Assembly: GCA_910579085.1 (NCBI GenBank)
Contig: CAJTRU010000049.1
Coordinates: forward strand, 1 to 27,808
Length of the DNA stretch: 27,808 nucleotides
Direction of reading: 5' to 3'
Source of the DNA: an uncultured Lachnospiraceae bacterium
GTDB taxonomy: Bacteria > Bacillota > Clostridia > Lachnospirales > Lachnospiraceae
This document shows positions 1 through 8,552 of the stretch, in pieces. Numbering within the stretch: the first letter of the stretch is position 1; each line of letters begins with the position of its first letter. Both the position numbers and the translations under genes were made by a program. The notes under the pieces are model-generated. The model ran no database searches and had not been told where the DNA came from. It saw only the letters and a program-made list of their open reading frames with translations.

Positions 1-175
1 ATTTTAATATACTATATTTCCTTTTAGTTATATTGTTTTTAAATATATAATTATAAATATTTTATACTGTTAATAATCCACGTTTTGCTTCATAGTATAT
101 TTTATAAAGTTGTATGAATTATTTATGCGTTTATAGCATATGCAGAATATATATATTTAAAATACATTATTATAG
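1..175. other. AT-rich stretch without recognisable gene
   Basis: Very AT-rich sequence full of stop codons on both strands. I see no open frame with a ribosome binding site, no RNA gene and no clear terminator. It sits upstream of the subtilase promoter. Confidence 0.6.
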
Positions 176-205
176 TTGACATAAAACAATGATATATGAT
201 ATTAT
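176..205 (+). promoter_or_regulatory. Candidate sigma-A promoter for the subtilase gene
   Basis: TTGACA (176-181) and TATTAT (200-205) are separated by 18 bases. The -35 box is perfect and the -10 box differs from consensus at one position. Transcription would start near 212 and give a leader of about 290 nt before the ATG at 504. Inferred from motif match only. Confidence 0.55.
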
Positions 206-317
206 AAACAAAGGATATTTACAGCTTTAAGAATGGGTATTAGAATTTTATAAGACTGTGAGTCCAGGGAAGGAGGGCAGAGAAAAGGTAATTTAGCAGT
301 ATTTGGACAAGAAAAAA

Positions 318-376
318 GCATCTATAAAAATTCACATGGTCTTGGCAGTCCAGATAAAATAAATTTTTATAAATGC
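318..376 (+). other. Long imperfect inverted repeat in the subtilase leader
   Basis: Bases 318-332 and 362-376 form 15-nt arms with a single mismatch (322/372), enclosing 29 bases. It is not followed by a T-run, so it is not an obvious intrinsic terminator. If the upstream promoter is real, this would be a stable stem in the mRNA leader. I do not recognise it as a known riboswitch. Confidence 0.45.
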
Positions 377-439
377 TGGCTTTATTGTAACATAATATTT
401 GTATTAGAAGCAAGTATTGTGACATGTAAAAAGGAGGAA

Positions 440-472
440 ATGCAAATAAATAGTTTTTATTTGCTGTTTTAA
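440..472 (+). CDS. Possible 10-aa leader peptide
   Basis: ATG at 440 follows an excellent Shine-Dalgarno sequence (AAGGAGG, 431-437) and runs ten codons (MQINSFYLLF) to TAA at 470-472. A perfect hairpin with 9-bp arms (442-450 and 456-464) covers almost the whole mini-ORF. A second perfect hairpin with 6-bp arms (473-478 and 482-487) sits directly before the subtilase ribosome binding site. Translation of the peptide could change which stem forms, as in attenuation or translational coupling. The peptide has no recognisable regulatory codon run. The ribosome binding site could also be a chance purine run. Confidence 0.35.
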   Translation: MQINSFYLLF

Positions 473-503
473 CCGTATAAGATACGGCAGAGAGGATTTA
501 TTT

Positions 504-2690
504 ATGAGAAAAAGGAATTTAATAAAAAGCCTGGCACTTGTAATGGCAGTTTCAACAGGCCTGGCAGGTATAGGTACATATCCATTAAATGCAAAGGCAG
601 ATATTGTAAGTGGGATAGAGGATGTACAACAATATGTTATTAAGCTTGATGCAGCAGATACATATGAAAAGATTTCAGAGGAATATAAAACTTCTGTTAT
701 AGATGAAAGTATAACAAAAGTCTTAAAAGATGAAAATATTATGGTTGTAGAAATGACAGAGGATGAAGCAGCAGAACTTGCAAGTAATGATGGAGTGGAA
801 ACTGTTGAAAAGGATGTATTTGTAACGGGCAGTACCATAAGCAATAATGTAAATGACAAAGAAGATGTATTTGTTGGTACAGATGGTGAGAATATACATG
901 ATATATCTGATATGGAAGAAGATGGAAGCTTTTATATTGATGGAGAACCAGAAAATACAGATATAAGCGAAGAAGATAAAAAGAATATTGAATGGTCACT
1001 GGATGTTATAAATGCAAATAATGGAGAGTATAGTGCTGGTAAAGAACCTGTTAAAGTGGCAGTTCTTGACTCAGGTGTTGTAGCAACTGCTGATATTGAT
1101 GTCAGTAAAAGGATTAACCTTATTCCAGGGGATGAAAATATAGAACCGCTTTTTGAAGATTTCTCTGGACATGGTACAGCGGTTGCAAGTATTATTGCAG
1201 GCAAAGATAATGGTGATGGTGTTACAGGAGTAAATCCAGATGCACAGATATATTCAGTAAAAGTGCTTGACGAAGACAATAAGGCAAGCGTAAGCCGTAT
1301 TGCGGAAGGAATATATAAGTGTATTGATGAAAATGCTGATATAATTAATATGAGTTTTGGAACTACAACAGACTCTGAAATTTTACACCAGGCTGTAAAA
1401 GCGGCAGAAGATGCGGGAATACTTATGGTAGCTGCTGCTGGAAACAGAGGGGAAAGTGACAAGCAGGTAGAATACCCGGCTGCATATCCGGAAGTATTAG
1501 CAGTAGGGGCTACTGGCACAGATGCAGAATTAAGTGGTATGAGTTCAAATGGTGAAGAAGTAGAAGTCCTTGCACCAGGTGAAAATGTAGCTGTCCTTGG
1601 CATATGGGATGAAGTAAACCTGATGGACGGCACAAGCCTTTCAACCGCAGAAGTTACAGGCGCTGCTTCTGTACTGTTGTCAATGGATAAAAGCAAAAGT
1701 CCTGAATTTATACGCAGTTTGTTAAATACTGCTTCAAACCAGAATGTAGGTACAGGAAATGCAGGAATTATAGATTTATCATATGCCATATCTGTATATG
1801 ATGAATTTGTCGGGAAGTTCCATGAGCAGGATACAGAAGGAATTGTAAATACAAGGGAAGTAAAAACATATGATGAAGGGGATGTGGAAGCAAGCTGGAA
1901 AACAGCATATCATGAAACCATTTTTGATGGATATGAAGGATTATCTGACAGTGCAAGAAGGGTAATTAAAAAGGGGCTTATTTATCCAGATAAATATAAA
2001 TATAATTTGGAAAGAGTGCAGGCATTGAACGGTTTTAGGAATTATATTGGTGATTATATTTATCTGGCACAGTTAGCCAGAAATACTTATATGAATGGGC
2101 TTAAAAAGGCATTAGAAGACACAAAACATCCTTTGGGTACAGGTAATACAAATGGAAAAGAGAGTGTGCAGGATGTAAAAAATTATATAGCAGCAATAGA
2201 TAACTTTAGTAACGAAAATAAAGGTGGAGTTGGAGGGACATGGACAGATATACTTGGATATTCTGCTGGTACAGTTACTGAAGAAAAGCTTAGAAATGAC
2301 CAGGGACGTTTTATTATAGGGTTAGCAGTACATTCCGCTATGGATGCTTATTCACATCGTGGGCGTGTACAGGGAATACCTTATGATGGGACACAAGCCG
2401 ACTTTCAAACTTTAACAGGGGGGAATTATACACAAAAACAAAAAGAAGCATTTGCTTTGAGATGGACTGTTGCTAAAAAAGTTGCTGAAGCTATAATGGG
2501 ACAGTGGAAGGGAGAACATAGTTTTTCAATATTACAGTTTCATAGACCAGCCCATACTTATGTAGAAGGGCATGAAGATGAAACATTTACCATGCAGCAT
2601 TTCCTTGCATATGCAAAAAATAGTGATGGAAGTGACTGGTCAGGAAGAAAAGCAGAAGTCCAGAAATTTTTTAGTGACAGAACAGAATAA
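504..2690 (+). CDS. Secreted S8 subtilisin-like protease with C-terminal zinc-phospholipase-like domain
   Basis: A secreted serine endopeptidase of the subtilase clan. Residues 1-32 form a signal peptide ending near Ala-Lys-Ala. Residues about 42-107 look like an I9-type propeptide, followed by an acidic linker. The catalytic domain (about 180-425) has the full set: Asp189 in AVLDSG, His223 in GHGT, oxyanion Asn314 in AAAGN and Ser378 in GTSLS. The motif after the serine (STAEVTG) departs from the usual ATPxVAG. Residues about 460-728 are a separate helical region with His610, Asp614 and His618 (H-x3-D-x3-H), the pattern of zinc-dependent phospholipase C/S1 nuclease-like folds; further histidines follow at the C-terminus. 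Whether this domain binds zinc or has activity is inference. The ribosome binding site is AGAGAGGA about 6 bases before ATG. No sortase motif or membrane anchor is visible. At 728 aa it is much longer than a minimal secreted subtilisin. Confidence 0.88.
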   Translation: MRKRNLIKSLALVMAVSTGLAGIGTYPLNAKADIVSGIEDVQQYVIKLDAADTYEKISEEYKTSVIDESITKVLKDENIMVVEMTEDEAAELASNDGVETVEKDVFVTGSTISNNVNDKEDVFVGTDGENIHDISDMEEDGSFYIDGEPENTDISEEDKKNIEWSLDVINANNGEYSAGKEPVKVAVLDSGVVATADIDVSKRINLIPGDENIEPLFEDFSGHGTAVASIIAGKDNGDGVTGVNPDAQIYSVKVLDEDNKASVSRIAEGIYKCIDENADIINMSFGTTTDSEILHQAVKAAEDAGILMVAAAGNRGESDKQVEYPAAYPEVLAVGATGTDAELSGMSSNGEEVEVLAPGENVAVLGIWDEVNLMDGTSLSTAEVTGAASVLLSMDKSKSPEFIRSLLNTASNQNVGTGNAGIIDLSYAISVYDEFVGKFHEQDTEGIVNTREVKTYDEGDVEASWKTAYHETIFDGYEGLSDSARRVIKKGLIYPDKYKYNLERVQALNGFRNYIGDYIYLAQLARNTYMNGLKKALEDTKHPLGTGNTNGKESVQDVKNYIAAIDNFSNENKGGVGGTWTDILGYSAGTVTEEKLRNDQGRFIIGLAVHSAMDAYSHRGRVQGIPYDGTQADFQTLTGGNYTQKQKEAFALRWTVAKKVAEAIMGQWKGEHSFSILQFHRPAHTYVEGHEDETFTMQHFLAYAKNSDGSDWSGRKAEVQKFFSDRTE

Positions 2691-2721
2691 TAAGTTATAA
2701 TTTTTAATTTAATATTAGCAA

Positions 2722-2755
2722 TGGGGAAATATATAAAATATTTCCCTGTTGTTAA
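2722..2755 (+). terminator. Likely weak terminator after the subtilase gene
   Basis: A 9-bp perfect stem (2724-2732 with 2738-2746), loop ATAAA, is followed by TGTTGTTAAATT. The T-run is poor, so some read-through into the LRR genes is plausible. Confidence 0.5.
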
Positions 2756-2802
2756 ATTATATTTGATAAATATTTTATTTATAAAATATTATAGGAGGTT
2801 TT

Positions 2803-5505
2803 ATGAAAAATTTGTTTAAAAAATTAATAGTGCCTGTTATTTGTGTATTTCTTGCTGGTGCATTTTCCAGGTCAGCAGAAGCTGCTAGTAAAAATCCGGA
2901 TGATGTTGCAAGATTACAGAAATTTGTAAATGCACAGGTTAAAAAAGGTGCAAAGCTTTCTAAAGATGTTGAAAATGATAAATGTTATAAATGGGATAAA
3001 AGCGGGAACTTAAAATCAATAAAATGGAGAAGGTGCAAACTTACAGGTAATATAAAATTACCATCATTTAATAAGTTAAAGTCAGTAAATATATATATTA
3101 ATCCAAAATTAAAAGGTATAGATGCAGGCAGAAACCCATTCCTGGAGGAAATGAATTGTGCTGGCGGTTCAATAGGATGTGGGAAAATAGTAAGATTCCA
3201 TATTAACAGGCTGGATGTTACAGGATGCAGGAAACTTAAAAAATTAGATGCCAGGTATAATAAAATTAAAGAAATAGATTTGTCAAAAAATAAAGAGCTG
3301 GAAGTTTTATGGTTTGACTCTAATAAGATTGAGGAAATAGATTTATCAGAAAATAAAAAGCTTGCCACATTATTATTATCAGGCAATATGCTGGAAAATA
3401 TTATTCTTAAAAAAAATAATAATATTATCTCACTAGATATATCAAAAACGCTATGTAAGGAAATAGATGTTTCAAATCTTAAAAAATTAGCCAGGTTTTA
3501 TTGTCATGATATGGATATTGAAAAGCTGGATGTCAGTAAAAATAGCAGGCTTGAATATCTGGACTGCCATAATTCAAAACTTAAAGGGGTTTCCCTTGTT
3601 CTTGGTAAAAAGCCCATGCTTAACGAACTGTATTGTAATGAAAATATGCTTGAAGAACTTAACCTGGATGGATGCAATAATTTAAAGACCCTGTATTGTG
3701 GTGATAATAAACTCCAGGCTCTGGATATTACAAATTTAAAAAAACTTGACTATTTATCTTGTGGAAATAATAATATTACAGGACTGGATATTTCACAGAA
3801 TATTAATATTACAAGTATCAGGTGCAATAATAACCCGCTTGGAAACCTGGAACTGGACCTTCCACTTTTAATAAATATGAATTGCAGTAACTGTGGGCTG
3901 GAAGAATTAAATTTGGAAAAAGTAAAAAGTTTAAGCTGGCTGATATGTGATGGTAATAAGTTGAATAAACTGGATGTTTCACATTTATCAAAGTTAAGGG
4001 AACTGGACTGCAGTAATAATAGTATTGTAGAATTATGTGTTTCAAATTTACCTAAATTAGAAAAACTGGACTGCAGTAATAATAATATTTTGAAATTAGA
4101 TGTTACAATAATATTAAAGATTTTAAAATTATATCTAATATGTTTGCTTTTCCTGGTTATTATTCCAAGACCAGCAGAAGCTTATGGAAGAAATCCAGAT
4201 GAAGTTGTAAAACTACAGAAGTTTGTAAATTCGCAGATTAAAAAAGGTGCAAAATTACCTAAAGATGCAAAAAAAAATACCACTAATGTACAATATAGCT
4301 GGGATGAAAATGGACATCTCAAAGAAATATACTGGTCAGACTGCAATCTTACTGGAAAGATTAAGTTACCTTCATTTAGTAAACTAGAAACGGTAGTTAT
4401 TAGTGGCAACCCTGCACTTAAAGCTATAGATGCAGGTAAAAACCCATCATTGACAACCTTGCGTTGTGCAGGATGCAGTCCTTCGGATTTTGAAACGGAT
4501 AAAGTAAAATTTGCTATTAACAAACTTTCTGTCAGAAAGTGCAGAAATTTAAAATATTTATATGCAGGATGGAATAATATAAAATCCATTGATGTTTCCA
4601 ATAACAAGAAACTGGAACTGTTATATCTGGGAGGATGTAAATTACAAAAGTTAGATATTTCTAAGAATAAGAAACTGGCTTACCTGGATATTTCATATAA
4701 TAAAAAACTGCCGGGAATAAATATTAAGGGCTGTCCTGCTATTGCGGAACTGGATATATCAGGGAATAGTTTTACAAAGATAGATATTTCAAAAAATATT
4801 TTTCTGAAAAGTTTTTCATTTAATGAAACTAAATTTACAAGGATGGACTTGAGAAGTAGTAAAAAACTTGAAAAAATATATTGTTATAACGGAAAACTTG
4901 AAGATAATGGGTTGCTTTTAGGAGAAAATCCTAATATATCTTTGATAATGTGCTATAATAATAAACTTTCAAAGTTAGATGTAAGGGGGTGTACCGGTCT
5001 TGTACGGTTAGACTGTTATAATAATAAACTTCTAAAATTAAACATAGAAAAATGTGTAAGCCTTGATACTTTAGACTGTAGAAAAAATAAGATTACAAAT
5101 TTAGATTTATCAGCAAATAAAGAACTTATGTATCTGGATTGTTCTAAAAACCCTTTAGGAAAATTAGGGCTTGGCAGTCTGGAAAAATTAGTATACCTAA
5201 AGTGTAATAATTGTAAATTAAGCAGCCTGGATTTAGCAAATACAAAGGAATTGATGGAACTTTATTGTAATAATAATAAAATAAAAAAACTTGATATTTC
5301 AAAAGTTAAAAAACTGGGTAAACTTTATTGCAGGAATAATAAATTATCATCTCTGGATTTAACAGGTAATGCCTGGATGTCTGAGTTACACTGTGAAAAA
5401 AACAAAATAAAAGAACTTGATATTAGGAATTGTGCAATAAAAGATTACCTGGAGTTTGGGAGTGAATTTTTTTCATATGATGATGGGGTAGTTATTAAGA
5501 AATAG
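2803..5505 (+). CDS. Secreted leucine-rich-repeat protein, in-frame fusion of two paralogues
   Basis: A 900-aa product made of two LRR proteins joined head to tail. Residues 1-28 are a signal peptide ending in AEA. Residues about 29-110 are the N-cap typical of this family (NPDDVARLQKF, KKGAKL, then a Trp-rich segment). About 21-residue LRR units of the form LxxLxCxxNxLxxLDISxNxx follow. At residues about 434-460 the repeats run directly into a second hydrophobic signal-like stretch ending PAEA (Ala460), then a complete second N-cap, LRR array and C-cap (LDIRNC ... EFFSYDDGVVIKK). The first half lacks the C-cap. The second half's start codon region (near 4108) reads ATA ATA TTA rather than ATG. 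The ribosome binding site is AGGAGG (2793-2798). Role unknown; such LRR proteins usually bind partners at or outside the cell surface. No anchor motif is visible. The internal hydrophobic segment could act as a transmembrane stop. Confidence 0.8.
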   Translation: MKNLFKKLIVPVICVFLAGAFSRSAEAASKNPDDVARLQKFVNAQVKKGAKLSKDVENDKCYKWDKSGNLKSIKWRRCKLTGNIKLPSFNKLKSVNIYINPKLKGIDAGRNPFLEEMNCAGGSIGCGKIVRFHINRLDVTGCRKLKKLDARYNKIKEIDLSKNKELEVLWFDSNKIEEIDLSENKKLATLLLSGNMLENIILKKNNNIISLDISKTLCKEIDVSNLKKLARFYCHDMDIEKLDVSKNSRLEYLDCHNSKLKGVSLVLGKKPMLNELYCNENMLEELNLDGCNNLKTLYCGDNKLQALDITNLKKLDYLSCGNNNITGLDISQNINITSIRCNNNPLGNLELDLPLLINMNCSNCGLEELNLEKVKSLSWLICDGNKLNKLDVSHLSKLRELDCSNNSIVELCVSNLPKLEKLDCSNNNILKLDVTIILKILKLYLICLLFLVIIPRPAEAYGRNPDEVVKLQKFVNSQIKKGAKLPKDAKKNTTNVQYSWDENGHLKEIYWSDCNLTGKIKLPSFSKLETVVISGNPALKAIDAGKNPSLTTLRCAGCSPSDFETDKVKFAINKLSVRKCRNLKYLYAGWNNIKSIDVSNNKKLELLYLGGCKLQKLDISKNKKLAYLDISYNKKLPGINIKGCPAIAELDISGNSFTKIDISKNIFLKSFSFNETKFTRMDLRSSKKLEKIYCYNGKLEDNGLLLGENPNISLIMCYNNKLSKLDVRGCTGLVRLDCYNNKLLKLNIEKCVSLDTLDCRKNKITNLDLSANKELMYLDCSKNPLGKLGLGSLEKLVYLKCNNCKLSSLDLANTKELMELYCNNNKIKKLDISKVKKLGKLYCRNNKLSSLDLTGNAWMSELHCEKNKIKELDIRNCAIKDYLEFGSEFFSYDDGVVIKK

Positions 5506-5530
5506 TATATTAGTATTCCTGGGAGATTAG

Positions 5531-6898
5531 ATGATACAAGAGTTAAATAAAGAAACTGTAATATATGTATTCATGTTATGTCTGTGCTTTGCTGGTGTAT
5601 TTTCAAAGCCAGCAGAAGCCACAAGAAAAAATCCAGATGATGTGGCAAAGCTAAAAAAATTTGTCAATGAGCAAATAAAAAAAGGTGCAAAGCTTTCTAA
5701 AGATATAAATGAACAGATAAACGGAGTAGAATATGAGTGGGATGAAAAAGGAAATATTAAATTTATAAGGTGGGAAGATTGTAATTTTACTGGCAGTATC
5801 AAAGTGCCTTCTTTTAGTAATCTGGAGTACGTTATGATACTAGGCAATAATCCTGGACTTAAATCTATAGATGCAGGCATAAACCAGTCGTTAATAAGCC
5901 TGGTTTGCAGAGGAAGTATTCCATCGGATATGGATAAGCAGAAATCTGCTATTAACAAGCTTTCAGTTAAAGGATGCAAGAATTTAAAGTATTTAGAAGC
6001 AGGCTGGAATAATTTTAAATCTATTGATTTATCTGGCAATAAGAATTTGGAACTACTGGGTTTGCCTGGATGTAAATTACGGAAGTTAAATATTTCTAAA
6101 AATAGAAAACTTTCTTATCTTGATATTTCAGATAGTAAAAATTTATTAGGAATAGATACTAAGGATTGCCCTGCCCTTGAAACGCTGTATATATCGGGGG
6201 CAGGTTTTACAGAAATAGATATTTCAAAGAATACCAGGCTGAAAGAATTTTATTTTGATAGAGCTAAGTTTACAAGTATGGATTTAAGAAAGAATAAAAA
6301 GCTTGAGTTGTTGTCATGCAAAAATGGAGCTCTTAGAGGCAATGGTCTGCTTATAGGAAAAAATTCCAATATATCAGATGTCCGTTGTAGAGGGAATAAA
6401 CTTTCAAAATTAGATGTAACAAAATGCGTAAATCTTAAAAAGTTAGATTTAAGTAATAACAATATTCCGAATTTGGACATATCAAAAAATAATAAGCTTG
6501 AAGAATTATTTTGTTCTAAAAATCCTTTGGGAAAACTAGAACTTAGTAATCTGGCAAATCTAGTGATGTTATGGTGTAATAATTGTAAGTTAAGGGAGCT
6601 GGATTTAAAAGGAACGGGTAAACTTGAATATCTTCATTGTGACAATAACAAAATAAAAAGGTTGGATATTTCAGGACTGGAGCATTTAGAATATCTTTAT
6701 TGTAGAAATAATTTATTAAAGCATCTGGATATAACAGAAAATAAACGCCTGCGTGAATTACATTGTGAAAATAATAAGATAAAAAAACTTGATATCAGAA
6801 ATTGTGAAATAAAAAAATATCTTAGTTTTGGGGATGAATTTTTTTCGCATGATACAGGTGTTGTAATAGTTAAAAAACGTAAAACGGGTAAAATTTGA
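5531..6898 (+). CDS. Secreted leucine-rich-repeat protein (intact paralogue)
   Basis: A 455-aa member of the tandem LRR family. A signal peptide covers residues 1-30 and ends in KPAEA. The N-cap contains NPDDVAKLKKF, KKGAKL and a YEWDEKGN segment. About 21-residue Cys/Asn-ladder LRR units follow (for example LEYLYCRNNLLKHLDIT), then the C-cap (LDIRNC, FGDEFFSHDTGVVIVKK). It is the only family member here with one signal peptide, an uninterrupted array and a full C-cap, so it is the reference for judging the others. The A-run near the 3' end (6781-6787) is seven long, which keeps the C-cap in frame. The start at 5531 has a weak GGGAGA ribosome binding site. It lies 25 bases after the fused gene and is probably co-transcribed. 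Function unknown; the lack of membrane segment or sorting signal suggests release or non-covalent wall binding. Confidence 0.8.
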   Translation: MIQELNKETVIYVFMLCLCFAGVFSKPAEATRKNPDDVAKLKKFVNEQIKKGAKLSKDINEQINGVEYEWDEKGNIKFIRWEDCNFTGSIKVPSFSNLEYVMILGNNPGLKSIDAGINQSLISLVCRGSIPSDMDKQKSAINKLSVKGCKNLKYLEAGWNNFKSIDLSGNKNLELLGLPGCKLRKLNISKNRKLSYLDISDSKNLLGIDTKDCPALETLYISGAGFTEIDISKNTRLKEFYFDRAKFTSMDLRKNKKLELLSCKNGALRGNGLLIGKNSNISDVRCRGNKLSKLDVTKCVNLKKLDLSNNNIPNLDISKNNKLEELFCSKNPLGKLELSNLANLVMLWCNNCKLRELDLKGTGKLEYLHCDNNKIKRLDISGLEHLEYLYCRNNLLKHLDITENKRLRELHCENNKIKKLDIRNCEIKKYLSFGDEFFSHDTGVVIVKKRKTGKI

Positions 6899-7091
6899 TT
6901 TAAGAAGATATAAAAATATTAAAAAATTATATTGTAATGGTAACAATATTTTAGAAATAAATATAAGTGGCTGTGATAAATTAAAAAGGGTTGGGTTTAT
7001 ATATGATGAAGGGGTTGAAATAAAAAATAGAAATTATATTTTGTATATTTGGTTTATAAGTATGTTTTGGTATAGTTATACTGTACATTGA
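6897..7091 (+). pseudogene. Orphan LRR fragment
   Basis: Immediately after the stop of the intact LRR gene, the frame starting at 6897 reads on without a stop to TGA at 7089-7091. Its product contains a clear LRR unit (IKKLYCNGNNILEINISGC) and an acidic/aromatic stretch (YDEGVEI) resembling the family's C-cap. It has no start codon with a ribosome binding site and no signal peptide. I read it as the leftover 3' end of another family copy, probably created by deletion between tandem repeats. Confidence 0.6.
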
Positions 7092-7118
7092 GTGTGAAGA
7101 AATAACAGGGAAGGGATT

Positions 7119-8369
7119 ATGAAAAAAATTTTAAAAATCATATATACATTTGCAGTATGTTTGTGCTTTGCTGGCATGTTTAATAAGCCAGCAGAAGCTG
7201 CAAGAAAAAATCCAGATGAAGTTGCAAAACTACAGAAGTTTGTAAATTCGCAGCTTAAAAAAGGTACAAAGCTTCCTAAATATGATGTGACATGGGATAA
7301 TACACATTATGAATGGGATGATAACGGAAACCTTAAAAGGATAGACTGGAGAGGGTGCAATTTTATTGGAAGTATAAAACTTCCTGCATTTAATAAGCTG
7401 GAAACAGTGTTTATTAATGAAAGCCCTGGACTTAAATGTTTTGATGCTGGAGTAAATCCATCATTAATAAGGCTGGATATTGTAGGTGGTACTCCCACAC
7501 ATTTCAAAATGAATAAAACAAAATCTGCCCTTAAAAAGCTTTCTGTTAAAAAATGCAAAAAATTAAAAGTTTTGTATGCAGACTGGAATAGTCTTACGCA
7601 TATTGATTTGTCTAATAATAGAAAACTGGAAAGTTTAAACCTTAGCAGATGTAAATTAAGAAGTTTAAATCTTTCTAATAATAAAAAGATTATAGATTTG
7701 GATGTTTCATATAATAAAAAATTACCAGGGATTAATCTTAAAAATTGTACTTACATTAAGTCATTGGATATATCAGGAAATAAATTTACCAAACTGGATT
7801 TTTCAAAGAATATAAGACTGGAAGAATTAATTTTTAATGAAACTAAATTTACAAAGATTGATTTAAAAAGAAATAAAAATCTTAAAAAAGTATCATGTTA
7901 TAATGGAAGCCTGGAAGACAATGGTCTGCTTATAGGGAAAAATCCAAACATATCAGTAATAAATTGTGGAAGAAATAAACTTACGGGATTAGATATAAGT
8001 GGCTGTGCAAATCTTGTTACATTAAATTGCAGTAATAATAGTATTTCAAATTTAAATTTATTAGAAAATAAAAAACTTATAAATTTAAACTGTTCTAAAA
8101 ACACATTGAAAAAACTGGAAACCAGTAATTTAAGAAAGCTGATGCAGTTAAATTGTAGTAACTGCAAATTAAAAAGCCTGGATTTAAAAAATTCAAAGAA
8201 ACTGGATAGTCTTAATTGTGACAGGAATAATATAAAAAAGCTTGATGTTTCAGGACTGGAATATCTGGAATATCTTTATTGCAGAAATAATTTATTAAAG
8301 CGCCTGGATTTAACAAAAAATAAACGCTTGTGTGAATTACATTGTGAAAATAATAAGATAAAAACTTGA
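7119..8369 (+). CDS. Secreted leucine-rich-repeat protein, C-cap lost by frameshift
   Basis: A 416-aa paralogue with signal peptide (about residues 1-27, ending KPAEA), N-cap (NPDEVAKLQKF) and a full LRR array, but it stops at NKIKT. In the paralogues the next codons encode the C-cap. Here the A-run at 8360-8364 has five A residues where two paralogues have seven, so the frame shifts into TGA at 8367-8369. The missing C-cap (LDIRNCAIKKYLSFGDEFF and onward) is intact in another frame up to TAA at 8479-8481. The ribosome binding site is a GGGAAGG-type sequence before ATG. The protein may still be made and fold with an open C-terminal end, or this may be early decay. A sequencing error in a homopolymer is possible. 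Confidence 0.72.
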   Translation: MKKILKIIYTFAVCLCFAGMFNKPAEAARKNPDEVAKLQKFVNSQLKKGTKLPKYDVTWDNTHYEWDDNGNLKRIDWRGCNFIGSIKLPAFNKLETVFINESPGLKCFDAGVNPSLIRLDIVGGTPTHFKMNKTKSALKKLSVKKCKKLKVLYADWNSLTHIDLSNNRKLESLNLSRCKLRSLNLSNNKKIIDLDVSYNKKLPGINLKNCTYIKSLDISGNKFTKLDFSKNIRLEELIFNETKFTKIDLKRNKNLKKVSCYNGSLEDNGLLIGKNPNISVINCGRNKLTGLDISGCANLVTLNCSNNSISNLNLLENKKLINLNCSKNTLKKLETSNLRKLMQLNCSNCKLKSLDLKNSKKLDSLNCDRNNIKKLDVSGLEYLEYLYCRNNLLKRLDLTKNKRLCELHCENNKIKT

Positions 8370-8481
8370 TATCAGAAATTGTGCAATAAAAAAATATCTT
8401 AGTTTTGGGGATGAGTTTTTTTCACATGATGCTGGTGTAGTAGTGGTAAAAAGACGCAAAATGAATAGAAAGGAGCGGTAA
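8366..8481 (+). pseudogene. Detached C-cap coding segment of the preceding LRR gene
   Basis: From the CTT at 8365-8367 onward the alternative frame encodes the family C-cap, including LDIRNC and FGDEFFSHDAGVVVVK, then a basic tail to TAA at 8479-8481. Its close similarity to the end of the intact paralogue at 6788-6898 shows that the frameshift is the only lesion. Confidence 0.7.
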
Positions 8482-8552
8482 TGTATAGAAAGATTAAAAA
8501 AACAATTAGGGTTTTGGGAATCTGGTATATAATATATGAGGTTGATGTATGA
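8481..8552 (+). CDS. Possible 23-aa ORF coupled to the next LRR gene
   Basis: ATG at 8481 follows an AGGAGCGG ribosome binding site (8471-8478) and overlaps the stop codon of the detached C-cap frame. The ORF ends in TGA at 8550-8552, which overlaps the ATG at 8549 (ATGA). The peptide is basic, then hydrophobic. The overlaps would suit translational coupling, but the region is a rearranged junction and the peptide may have no role. Confidence 0.25.
   Translation: MYRKIKKTIRVLGIWYIIYEVDV

Noticed and set aside
932..1789. A 285-codon minus-strand open frame inside the subtilase gene
   Set aside because: The + strand frame has the complete subtilase catalytic set and a ribosome binding site. 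The minus frame is its antisense shadow, rich in Ser/Thr/Pro with no family resemblance.
2763..2792. TTGATA-N18-TATTAT promoter-like match before the first LRR gene
   Set aside because: Transcription would start inside the ribosome binding site and leave no leader, so this AT-rich match is probably chance.
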